This document shows, one piece after another, positions 16,443 to 23,506 of a DNA stretch of 56,833 nt. The first letter of the stretch is position 1. Each line of letters starts with the position of its first letter. The translations under genes and the position numbers were made by a program. The notes beneath the pieces were generated by a model, which ran no database searches, had not been told where the DNA came from, and saw only the letters and a program-made list of their open reading frames with translations. This stretch comes from Candidatus Enterocloster excrementipullorum (GTDB taxonomy: Bacteria; Bacillota; Clostridia; Lachnospirales; Lachnospiraceae): contig DWWT01000004.1 in assembly GCA_019119575.1 (NCBI GenBank), positions 1 through 56,833 of the forward strand, read 5' to 3'.

Positions 16443-17864
16443 ATGAGCAACATGCAGTTTTCTCAAAATTTAACGGACAATATCGCTTACCTCCACAAAA
16501 AGCTGAATGTGGATGCTAATTTTGACGTCGTATACCGGGTAATCCACGTGGGCGGGCGGGATGGCTGCCTGTATTTTATCGATGGATTTACCAAGGACGA
16601 CACCATACTCCGGATCCTGCAGGCATTCCCCTCCATCAAGCCCGAGGACATGCCGCCGGACGCCCACGGATTTTCCAAACAGTACCTGCCCTACGGGGAA
16701 ATCGGCATGGTGGACAATTCGGAGCAGATGATTGTCCAGCTTCTCTCCGGCATCTCCTGCCTCTTCATCGACGGGTATGACAAATGCCTCACCATCGACT
16801 GCCGCACGTATCCGGCCCGGGGCGTCAGCGAGCCGGACAAGGACAAGGTCATGCGCGGCTCCCGGGACGGCTTTGTGGAGACACTGGTCTTCAACACCGC
16901 CCTGATCCGGCGGCGCATCCGGGATCCCAAGCTCACCATTGAGATCATGAGCGCCGGGGAGAGCTCCCACACGGACATCGCGGTCTGCTATATGGAGGGC
17001 CGGGTGGACAAAGAGCTTCTTTCCACCATCAAAGGCCGTATCAGCCGCCTGGTGGTGGATGCCCTGTCCATGAACCAGGAGAGCCTGGCAGAGTGCATTT
17101 TCCCCCACAAATGGTTTAATCCCTTCCCCAAGTTCAAGTTTTCCGAGCGGCCGGACACCGCCGCGGCCTCCATCCTGGAGGGCAACATCATCGTCCTGGT
17201 GGACAACTCCCCCTCGGCCATGATCCTGCCCTCCTCGGTATTTGATATCATTGAAGAGGCGGACGATTATTATTTTCCGCCCATCACAGGAACCTACCTG
17301 CGGATCTCCCGGATGGCCATCTCCACCCTGTCCCTGATCGTCACCCCCACCTGGCTTCTGTTCATGCAGAACCCGGAGCTGATCCCGGAGTGGCTGGCCT
17401 TTATCCGTCTGTCGGACCCCTACAATGTCCCTCTGATCTGGCAGCTCCTCATCCTGGAGTTTGCCATCGACGGCCTGCGCCTGGCCGCAGTGAACACCCC
17501 CAACATGCTGACCACGCCCCTGAGCGTCATCGCCGGCATCGTCCTGGGGGAATACGCGGTGAAATCCGGGTGGTTCAACAGCGAAACCATGCTGTACATG
17601 GCCTTCGTCACCATCGCCAACTATTCCCAGGCCAGCTTTGAGCTGGGCTACGCCATGAAATTCATGCGCATCCTGATCCTGATTCTCACCGCCCTGTTCA
17701 ACATCTGGGGCTATGTGCTGGGCATGGTGCTGACCGTCTGCGCCATCGTCTTCAACAGGACCATCGCGGGGAAGAGCTACATCTATCCGCTGATCCCCTT
17801 CCGCTTCAGCGAGCTGAAGAAGCGGTTCCTCAGAGGGCGGCTGCCCCACCAGGAGAAGGGGTGA
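16443..17864 (+). CDS. spoVAF: GerA/SpoVAF family spore germination protein
   Basis: A 473-residue protein, the usual length for SpoVAF. The first 290 residues are soluble (VIHVGGRDGCLYFIDGF; FVETLVFNTALIRRRIRDPKL), followed by about five or six membrane helices, as in GerA-type A subunits. The segments RRRIRDPKL, EGNIIVLVDNSPSAMILP and the PFRFSELKKRFLR tail are typical of the family. SpoVAF sits in the spore inner membrane, where it works with SpoVA channel proteins in dipicolinic acid release. The start has GGAAGGAAAGG immediately before ATG 16443. Unlike in Bacillus, it is not beside other spoVA genes. A GerA-type receptor A subunit is the alternative, but no B or C subunit gene follows. 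Confidence 0.8.
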   Translation: MSNMQFSQNLTDNIAYLHKKLNVDANFDVVYRVIHVGGRDGCLYFIDGFTKDDTILRILQAFPSIKPEDMPPDAHGFSKQYLPYGEIGMVDNSEQMIVQLLSGISCLFIDGYDKCLTIDCRTYPARGVSEPDKDKVMRGSRDGFVETLVFNTALIRRRIRDPKLTIEIMSAGESSHTDIAVCYMEGRVDKELLSTIKGRISRLVVDALSMNQESLAECIFPHKWFNPFPKFKFSERPDTAAASILEGNIIVLVDNSPSAMILPSSVFDIIEEADDYYFPPITGTYLRISRMAISTLSLIVTPTWLLFMQNPELIPEWLAFIRLSDPYNVPLIWQLLILEFAIDGLRLAAVNTPNMLTTPLSVIAGIVLGEYAVKSGWFNSETMLYMAFVTIANYSQASFELGYAMKFMRILILILTALFNIWGYVLGMVLTVCAIVFNRTIAGKSYIYPLIPFRFSELKKRFLRGRLPHQEKG

Positions 17865-17891
17865 CATGGTTTTTGCGCGTAAACAGCAAGC

Positions 17892-17957
17892 GTCCCGCCC
17901 CTGCGGCCCGGAAAGCTGCATACCTTCCGGAACCCGCCGGGGCGGGACAATCCTTTT
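17892..17957 (+). terminator. Terminator after spoVAF, shared with the convergent ABC operon
   Basis: GTCCCGCCCC (17892-17901) pairs perfectly with GGGGCGGGAC (17939-17948); AATCCTTTTT follows on the plus strand. The hairpin also lies just past the stop of the minus-strand permease gene. Confidence 0.8.
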
Positions 17958-17979
17958 TCTATCCTTCTCTATCCTTTTC

Positions 17980-20391
17980 TCACCGTATCGGAATCCCTGC
18001 AAACAGCCGAAGCACCTCCGGGCTCATCTTCTCCCGCATCACTGCCCCGGGCACGCTGGTCCCGTCCTTCATATCCGCCATGACGCTGGTATAAATTTCC
18101 TTAAAGGAATCCATGTTGCATACCTCATCCGCCGTCATAGCGCTGAGAATCAGGGATATCTCCTGCGGCTCGTCAAATACCAGCATACCGCTCTCATCAT
18201 ACCAGGGATTTACCGCCTGAAGCGCCTTCAGCTCCTCTCCCTGGGGAAGCTCCGTGTATCCCGCTTCGCTGTTCCAGAACACACTCTCCAGGTCCACCCG
18301 AATCTCCCGCACCTTTTCCGGCTGCATCCAGCTTCCCGGCGCGGCTCCCATTTCCTCCAAAACCTTCATGGTCCGCTCAAAGGAGGAATAAACAGGCCAG
18401 CTCTGAATGTAGGAATCCATGGCATTCACATAATCATCCGCCAGATAAACATTTTCCTTCAGATATTCCGTAATCTCCGCGGAAGCGAATCCCAAAGCCC
18501 CCACAGGGCTCTGCTCCCGCTTTTCCCGGGCTGTTAATTCCAAAAGATCCTGCTGGTATGCCGCAAGGAGTTTCTCTATATCCCCCGCATCTTCCGTCCG
18601 CAGGTGAAGCCTGCCTGCTTCCCGGTACAGCGCCTGGGCATAATCCGACGGCTGACGCTTCAGAATATAATACAATCCTTCCTTATATGCCGGGTCATCA
18701 TAGAGCGCTTCATAGGCATCCATGACCGTCGAGAGGGGAATCTGATAGGTACGGCGGATATAACGGCCGTCCTTCAGATGCCATCCCACGGTCATCTGGG
18801 TAAAATAGGTCTCCTCCGCTTCGCCTCCGTCCACGGTCTTCCCTGCCAGGAAGATGGAGGTAGGACCATCCGCTCCTCCGATCACTCCCACGGAAGCCGC
18901 GTCCTGCGTCTGTACCCAGACATCCCCTGCGGCCGCTGACGCCTCCGCTTCTTCTGCCGTATTCCACCGCTCCAGCGTGGCGTCCCTGTCCTCCAGGGCT
19001 CTTTTCCGCCCTTCCTCCGCAAGGATCATGACTGCGTCCAGATTGGTGACTTCCATAGTTTCAATTGTCTCATCCCGGTTTCCGTAGCGGATCATCGTCC
19101 GCCCGCGGGAGTCCGTCTCCACCGCCGCTTCCCCGGAGATCCAGCGGCTGTCCATATTCAGGTCCAGGCTCGCTGACGCCACCTTTTCCCGGTCCGGCAG
19201 ATAGGAATCATAGCCGTACCAGTCATACCGAAAACTGGCAAATAAAAGGAAGACCGCCGCAAAGCTCAAAACCATCTGCAGTTTATGGGAAAACAGTTTT
19301 TTAAAGTCAAAGTGATAGATGATCTCTATCACGCAGTGGCTCAGCGCCGCTCCCATGGCCGCTCCGAAAAGCCCCCATTTCAGCCGGCTCTGCAGGCCCC
19401 AGAAAAACAGGCCGCCCGCCAGGCCGAAGCCCAGAACCAGAAGAATCCGGATGGGCGCCATGGTTCTCGGAAATGCCATGGCCCGCCCCGCCGCCTCCGA
19501 TGGCCGCAGGCGGTAGAGTTGGAGGCAGAACAAGGTAAGAGCCAAAAACGCGAAGAGGGCAATAATCTGCTCCGCAATATGCGCTCCGCCCTCCCCGGCC
19601 GACTCCCATCCGATTGCCGTCACATAGGCCGCCACCGGAGAAAGATACCGCTCTCCCACGTCAAAAATCATCCGCATGGAACCCCAGGAGCTTCCTGTGG
19701 CCGTGATAAAGAATGTGTTGCAGTAGGACTCCAGCACCACCATCACGCAGGGCATGAAGAAAAAGAGCACACCCGTGGCCAGAATCCCAACGACCATATG
19801 GCCGGTGAGCATCATGGCTGCCGTGACCACGGCATAATTCAGCCCGAAATACAGCAGATTCAGGAAATATCCCCGAACCATGGGGCCTGCCAGGGAGCCG
19901 ATACCCACGCCCGCGCTTCCCGCCACCGCCGCTGCCAAGCAGAGATTAAGCAGATACGCTGCCGCCACCAGAAGGATGCCTCCCGCAAAGGCCGCGCCAA
20001 ACAGCATCTCCCGCCGCACGGGAATGCTGTGATAAAAATCCGTTTTTCTCCTGTTGTGGAGATAGGAAAAGCTTGCCGCGCCGACTACCACCGCCGCCGC
20101 GATCATGAGGAAGGCTGTCAGGCCGTTCCCGAATTGAAGCTCCCCGGCCACCGCCTCCGTTTTGCACGCCAGCACCCGGGCCTCATACTCCGCCTGGGAG
20201 ATGGTGCCGTCAAGAACCAGGGGCTCCCAGTTATTGTATTGATAATACCGGGTGTTCTCCGCGTTTTCCAGGATGAGGGACAGATGGACCGGCAGGGCAA
20301 AGAAAAAAATCATGACGAGCAGGGCAGCCGCCCAGGCCCGGCGCTTCACATCCTCCCAAAGAAGCTTACAGAATGAGTTTGCGGATGTCAT
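17980..20391 (-). CDS. Large ABC transporter permease with a soluble domain carrying a GGADGPT motif
   Basis: An 803-residue protein. The N-terminal 400 residues hold about eight membrane helices in an ABC-2-like arrangement (LLVMIFFFALPVHL; FLMIAAAVVVGAASFSYLHNRRKTDFYHSIP), a pattern seen in uncharacterised Lachnospiraceae permeases. The last 400 residues are soluble and probably face outwards. Around residues 499-516 is SVGVIGGADGPTSIFLAG, a near match to a membrane signature of Na+-pumping decarboxylase beta subunits; see findings. The ATG at 20391 overlaps the end of the ABC ATPase gene by 26 bases, so the two are translationally coupled and form one transporter with the GntR regulator as first gene. 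Substrate unknown; such YtrA-regulated exporters often respond to cell-wall antibiotics. Confidence 0.8.
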   Translation of the reverse strand: MTSANSFCKLLWEDVKRRAWAAALLVMIFFFALPVHLSLILENAENTRYYQYNNWEPLVLDGTISQAEYEARVLACKTEAVAGELQFGNGLTAFLMIAAAVVVGAASFSYLHNRRKTDFYHSIPVRREMLFGAAFAGGILLVAAAYLLNLCLAAAVAGSAGVGIGSLAGPMVRGYFLNLLYFGLNYAVVTAAMMLTGHMVVGILATGVLFFFMPCVMVVLESYCNTFFITATGSSWGSMRMIFDVGERYLSPVAAYVTAIGWESAGEGGAHIAEQIIALFAFLALTLFCLQLYRLRPSEAAGRAMAFPRTMAPIRILLVLGFGLAGGLFFWGLQSRLKWGLFGAAMGAALSHCVIEIIYHFDFKKLFSHKLQMVLSFAAVFLLFASFRYDWYGYDSYLPDREKVASASLDLNMDSRWISGEAAVETDSRGRTMIRYGNRDETIETMEVTNLDAVMILAEEGRKRALEDRDATLERWNTAEEAEASAAAGDVWVQTQDAASVGVIGGADGPTSIFLAGKTVDGGEAEETYFTQMTVGWHLKDGRYIRRTYQIPLSTVMDAYEALYDDPAYKEGLYYILKRQPSDYAQALYREAGRLHLRTEDAGDIEKLLAAYQQDLLELTAREKREQSPVGALGFASAEITEYLKENVYLADDYVNAMDSYIQSWPVYSSFERTMKVLEEMGAAPGSWMQPEKVREIRVDLESVFWNSEAGYTELPQGEELKALQAVNPWYDESGMLVFDEPQEISLILSAMTADEVCNMDSFKEIYTSVMADMKDGTSVPGAVMREKMSPEVLRLFAGIPIR

Positions 20392-21265
20392 ATCCAGCCA
20401 CCTCCGTTTCGCTGATGAATATCTCCTCCAGGGTCAGAGGAATGCACTCATAAAATATCGGATGATAGGAAGAAATAACCGCTTCGATCTCTTCCCTGGT
20501 CCCCCTGGCCGTAATCAGGCACAGGCGTCCTCTCCTCTCCACGCCTATGATCGTGAGACCCGCAAGATTTTCCGGCTCCAGCCCCTCCGGCAGAACGCAC
20601 TGGACTTTGTGGATTGTCAGCTTCATATCATCTAAGTCCTTGGAAAGCAGGATTCCGCCCTTGTGGAGCAGCCCCACGTGGTCGCAGATATCCTCCAGCT
20701 CCCGCAGGTTGTGGGAGGCGATGATGGGCGTTAAATTCCGGTCCTCCATATCCTCCGCAAAAATACTTTTCACCGCCTGGCGCATCACCGGATCCAGCCC
20801 GTCAAATGTCTCGTCGCAGAACAGGTAGGCCGTCCCCGCGCACACGCCGCAGATCACGGAAACCTGCTTTTTCATCCCCTTGGAAAATGTCCGTATCTTC
20901 CGCTTCTCGTCCAGACCGAATCCGCTCATCAGCTTGTGAAACCGCTCCTGGTCAAAGCGCTCATAGATTTTCCCGTAATACGCAGCCATCTCCCCCGGCG
21001 TGGAGTTGCTGAAAAAATACTGGTCATCGGAAATATAAAAGAACTTCCTCTTTGCCTCAAGGTTCTCAAATACCTCCTGGCCGTCAATGGTGACGCTTCC
21101 CTCATCCGGCTTTAAGATTCCGCTTGCCAGCCGCAGAAAGGTGGATTTTCCCGCCCCGTTCGTCCCGATGAGGCCAAAAACGCTTCCCTCCTTTATCTCT
21201 GCGTTTATGTGGTCCACAGCCGTGATATCATCAAACCGCTTTGTAAGATTTACCGCTTCAATCAT
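20366..21265 (-). CDS. ABC transporter ATP-binding protein
   Basis: A 299-residue ATPase. Walker A GTNGAGKST at 34-42, signature FSKGMKKQ near 137, Walker B YLFCDETFDGLDP near 155, and the switch histidine in IIASHN. The signature lacks the usual LSGGQ and reads SKGMKKQ, as in many ABC-2 exporters. The ATG at 21265 (SD GGGGGAGAG) is preferred to an upstream in-frame start, since the first 13 codons of the longer frame overlap the regulator gene. It overlaps the GntR gene by eight bases and the permease by 26, so the three are coupled. It should power the 803-residue permease. Confidence 0.9.
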   Translation of the reverse strand: MIEAVNLTKRFDDITAVDHINAEIKEGSVFGLIGTNGAGKSTFLRLASGILKPDEGSVTIDGQEVFENLEAKRKFFYISDDQYFFSNSTPGEMAAYYGKIYERFDQERFHKLMSGFGLDEKRKIRTFSKGMKKQVSVICGVCAGTAYLFCDETFDGLDPVMRQAVKSIFAEDMEDRNLTPIIASHNLRELEDICDHVGLLHKGGILLSKDLDDMKLTIHKVQCVLPEGLEPENLAGLTIIGVERRGRLCLITARGTREEIEAVISSYHPIFYECIPLTLEEIFISETEVAGYDIRKLIL

Positions 21266-21653
21266 GGCTCTCTCCCCCTTTCTCCTGCCCGCGCTCTCTC
21301 GCAAGCTGTCCGATCCGCTCCGTCATCTCCTCTTGTTCAATCCCCATGTCCAGCCCCTGGGCCGCGGTATCCTCAAAGAGCTCCCACCACTCCCCGACAG
21401 CCTGCAGCCGTATCCGGCTCTTCTCCGCCACAAAGCTTCCCTTTCCCTTGACGGAATAGATATAGCCCTGGCGCTCCAGCTCCGCATAGGCCCGCTGAAT
21501 GGTATTGGGATTGATAGACAGCTCGGACGCAAGGCTTCGCACCGAGGGGAGCTGCGCGTCCTGGGGCAGTATCTCCCGAACGATCAGCTCTTTGAACCGC
21601 TCCGTCACCTGTTCGTACAGCGGCCTTCGGTCCCTGTAGTCCAGCACGATCAT
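21258..21653 (-). CDS. GntR family regulator, YtrA subfamily
   Basis: A 131-residue regulator starting MIVLDYRDRRPLYEQV, with a GntR winged helix at residues 10-75 (LPSVRSLASELSINPNTIQRAYAELE written in part) and only a short C-terminal tail, which is the hallmark of the YtrA subfamily. The ATG at 21653 has GGGGGGAAAGG upstream. It is first gene of an operon with the ABC ATPase and permease, the standard YtrA arrangement in which the regulator represses its own transporter until a signal, often envelope stress, appears. A near-perfect palindrome 20 bases before the start (21673-21693) is the likely operator. Confidence 0.9.
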   Translation of the reverse strand: MIVLDYRDRRPLYEQVTERFKELIVREILPQDAQLPSVRSLASELSINPNTIQRAYAELERQGYIYSVKGKGSFVAEKSRIRLQAVGEWWELFEDTAAQGLDMGIEQEEMTERIGQLARERGQEKGGESHD

Positions 21654-21672
21654 CTGCCTTTCCCCCCTTCTG

Positions 21673-21693
21673 TGTACTAATTGCATTAATACA
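21673..21693. promoter_or_regulatory. Probable operator of the YtrA-type regulator
   Basis: Nine-base arms TGTACTAAT and ATTAATACA separated by TGC match as an inverted repeat at 8 of 9 positions. The site lies 20-40 bases before the regulator start. I could not fix the -35/-10 boxes of this operon with confidence. Confidence 0.6.
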
Positions 21694-21765
21694 GTTATTC
21701 TTCCTATAAGATACCATGCGGACGGCGCAAAAGCAACGAAATTTTTTCTTAAGATATTGTAACAA

Positions 21766-21806
21766 TTCAGGACGGCGCACGCCTTTAAAGCATGCGCCGT
21801 CCTGAA
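21766..21806. terminator. Long GC-rich hairpin between the AAA ATPase unit and the GntR operon
   Basis: TTCAGGACGGCGCA (from 21766) pairs with TGCGCCGTCCTGAA (to 21806), extended by GC pairs around a short loop. It lies just past the minus-strand 35-codon frame ending at 21834. No T-run follows on either strand, so it may mark an RNA end or stabilise one rather than terminate strongly. Confidence 0.5.
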
Positions 21807-21833
21807 CCATTATCTATCTGTCATTTATTTTTC

Positions 21834-21941
21834 TTATGCAAACGTGCACAGATGATTTTGAAATTCCATCGCGGACATAACTTGAATCTGTCCCCAGTTA
21901 TCTTGGACATATGTCTGCAGTTCTTTTGTAATCATACTCAT
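21834..21941 (-). CDS. Small protein of 35 residues overlapping the AAA ATPase stop
   Basis: ATG 21941 overlaps the TGA of the ATPase gene as ATGA, the classic coupling arrangement. The product starts MSMITKELQTYVQDNW and ends HLCTFA; it has one cysteine near the C-terminus, no membrane helix, and mixed charge. I do not recognise the family. Nothing else is coded between here and the hairpin at 21766-21806, so it would be the last gene of the unit. It could be an ATPase partner, a regulatory peptide, or chance; the overlap geometry is the main support. Confidence 0.5.
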   Translation of the reverse strand: MSMITKELQTYVQDNWGQIQVMSAMEFQNHLCTFA

Positions 21942-23392
21942 TCCCCTATGCCATTCAGATACTGATCTCGAAGTACCTTTACTTCGGATAAATACTGCAA
22001 AAAGTCTTCATAAATCTTCTTCCCCATGTCGTCATTCACACAGCGATACCGGACAAATCCGTCCTCCAGCATATCAGTCTGGTAAAAATTTGTCTTGTCT
22101 GCCATATGGTATTTTCTCATATATGCGTCCAGCGCCAGCATAAAATTAGCGCTATGGGTAGTCAAAAGTATGTTTATGCCCAGCTCCTTTACCAGAAGGA
22201 CGATAATTTCCGCAAATGCATTCTGCCATTGGGGATGCAGATGCGTCTCCGGTTCATCCAAAATGAGCATGGTTGTATTATCCAGTTCCCCTTTTGCTAA
22301 AAGTATTTTTATAATAGAAAACATTTTTGAGCCCGCAGCCAGATTCGCAATTCTCAGCTTCATTCCATTCTGAATATAATATTCACCCTCCGGCGAAAAA
22401 TCAAAGGTTCCCGGAATAATCCCGTCTATCTTTTCCTTAATTTCCTGCAGCGTATCGCTTAAAATTGTCTGTTCGAAAACGGAAGGCTGCCTGCGGCTCC
22501 TAAGGACCGAATTTAGTTTGTAATTGTGATGAACTATGCGGTTCGGATTCAAAATTGCATCATCATCCGGCTCCATCTTATCCGAAAATCTCCAAGACAA
22601 TGCATTATCCAAAACAAACGGATCATCCACAAAATAAGCCTTCTGGTACGGAACCGATACAAAAACAGGAACGCCCTCATTTACTACTCTGTTTTCTGAA
22701 ATCGTAAGATGAAAATATGTGGTGTTTTCCCCTAAAAGCTCAATTTTAGAGTCCCCCTGCTGTCCCCTGACCGGCTGAATCTGATAGGAAAATTCCGTCT
22801 GCAGCGTTTGGTTAATACTTTCCCGCGCATAGTCGATGAGCTGCGGGTCTTTTTCAACATCCGCAAACATTTTATGAAGAATCCAGAGAGCCTCCTCTTT
22901 TTGCGCATTAAAAATACTGCTTCTGCTCTCATGCTCCTGCTCGTTTGAGCTGCCGCGCAGGACAGGCCAGTATTGGAAGCATTCGCTGTTTCTTTCAATC
23001 AGCTCCCCTTCAAACAGGGATAATTCCTCCTCCAGCTCTCTCGCCAAACGCATATTCTCATCCAATGACCGCTCTTGATAAATTTTTCTGGAAGCCAGCT
23101 CTTTCAGCGCCGGATAGGAAGAAAAAAATTCAGCGTTCTCAGGTCTTTGGAGGCGGAAGCACCGCAGAAAATCCGGCAGCGTATTAGAAACCTTATTTAA
23201 CTGCCGACGGATATAATACGCTTTGTCATTCTGCGCTTTCTGCTGGATGTTGCTGACCCCGTCCAAAAGGGAATACAGGGTCTTGTCTACCGTAGTTTTT
23301 CCGGAATTATTTTTCCCGGTTATTACGGTCAGTCCATCCAATACAATTTCCGAATCTTTAATGATACCAATATTTTTTAATCTGATTTTCAC
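21938..23392 (-). CDS. AAA/ABC-type ATPase of unknown function
   Basis: A 484-residue protein of the SMC/RecF-like class used in defence and recombination. Walker A is GKNNSGKTT near residue 26, in the opening MKIRLKNIGIIKDSEI...GLTVITGKNNSGKTT. An ABC-like signature region (ANLAAGSKMFSI) lies near 350, Walker B is MLILDEPETHLHP near 390, and the H-loop is LLTTHSANF near 420. There is no fused TOPRIM or nuclease domain; the middle 250 residues are unassigned. The GTG start follows GGGAGGCAAGAG. It has its own promoter (23425-23453) and so is separate from the OLD gene upstream; its stop overlaps a 35-codon frame. Overcoming-lysogenisation, Septu-like or retron-associated ATPases are relatives, but no partner nuclease is fused or adjacent in the unit. 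Confidence 0.8.
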   Translation of the reverse strand: MKIRLKNIGIIKDSEIVLDGLTVITGKNNSGKTTVDKTLYSLLDGVSNIQQKAQNDKAYYIRRQLNKVSNTLPDFLRCFRLQRPENAEFFSSYPALKELASRKIYQERSLDENMRLARELEEELSLFEGELIERNSECFQYWPVLRGSSNEQEHESRSSIFNAQKEEALWILHKMFADVEKDPQLIDYARESINQTLQTEFSYQIQPVRGQQGDSKIELLGENTTYFHLTISENRVVNEGVPVFVSVPYQKAYFVDDPFVLDNALSWRFSDKMEPDDDAILNPNRIVHHNYKLNSVLRSRRQPSVFEQTILSDTLQEIKEKIDGIIPGTFDFSPEGEYYIQNGMKLRIANLAAGSKMFSIIKILLAKGELDNTTMLILDEPETHLHPQWQNAFAEIIVLLVKELGINILLTTHSANFMLALDAYMRKYHMADKTNFYQTDMLEDGFVRYRCVNDDMGKKIYEDFLQYLSEVKVLRDQYLNGIGE

Positions 23393-23424
23393 GCTCTTGC
23401 CTCCCTGCTGGAGTAATCCATTTC

Positions 23425-23453
23425 ATCATATCAAAAAAGCTGCCCGGATGCAA
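23425..23453 (-). promoter_or_regulatory. Promoter of the AAA ATPase unit
   Basis: TTGCAT (23448-23453, minus strand), 17-base spacer, TATGAT (23425-23430), about 35 bases before the GTG start. Confidence 0.65.
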
Positions 23454-23454
23454 T

Positions 23455-23505
23455 CTAAAATATACCCGCCTTACCGCTGCAAAATACACATTTCACTTTG
23501 TTCAT
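23455..23505 (-). CDS. Possible 16-residue peptide with a CxxC pair
   Basis: ATG 23505 begins one base past the OLD stop codon and is preceded by a GGGGGGAG ribosome site formed by the last OLD codons. The product is MNKVKCVFCSGKAGIF. The C-V-F-C pair looks like half a zinc knuckle. Its stop abuts the ATPase promoter. It is very short and may be chance. Confidence 0.25.
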   Translation of the reverse strand: MNKVKCVFCSGKAGIF

Positions 23506-23506
23506 C

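Noticed and set aside
16470..18002. A 510-codon open frame antisense to spoVAF
   Set aside because: It mirrors the spoVAF coding frame, has no ribosome site, has Gly/Asp/Gln-rich composition typical of antisense frames in GC-rich genes, and runs through the terminator at 17892-17957.
19285..20376. A 363-codon plus-strand frame opposite the ABC permease
   Set aside because: Basic, low-hydrophobicity translation with no family resemblance and no ribosome site; it is a shadow of the permease gene.
21766..21806. End of an insertion sequence
   Set aside because: The inverted repeat is a single local hairpin with no second copy, transposase or target duplication nearby.
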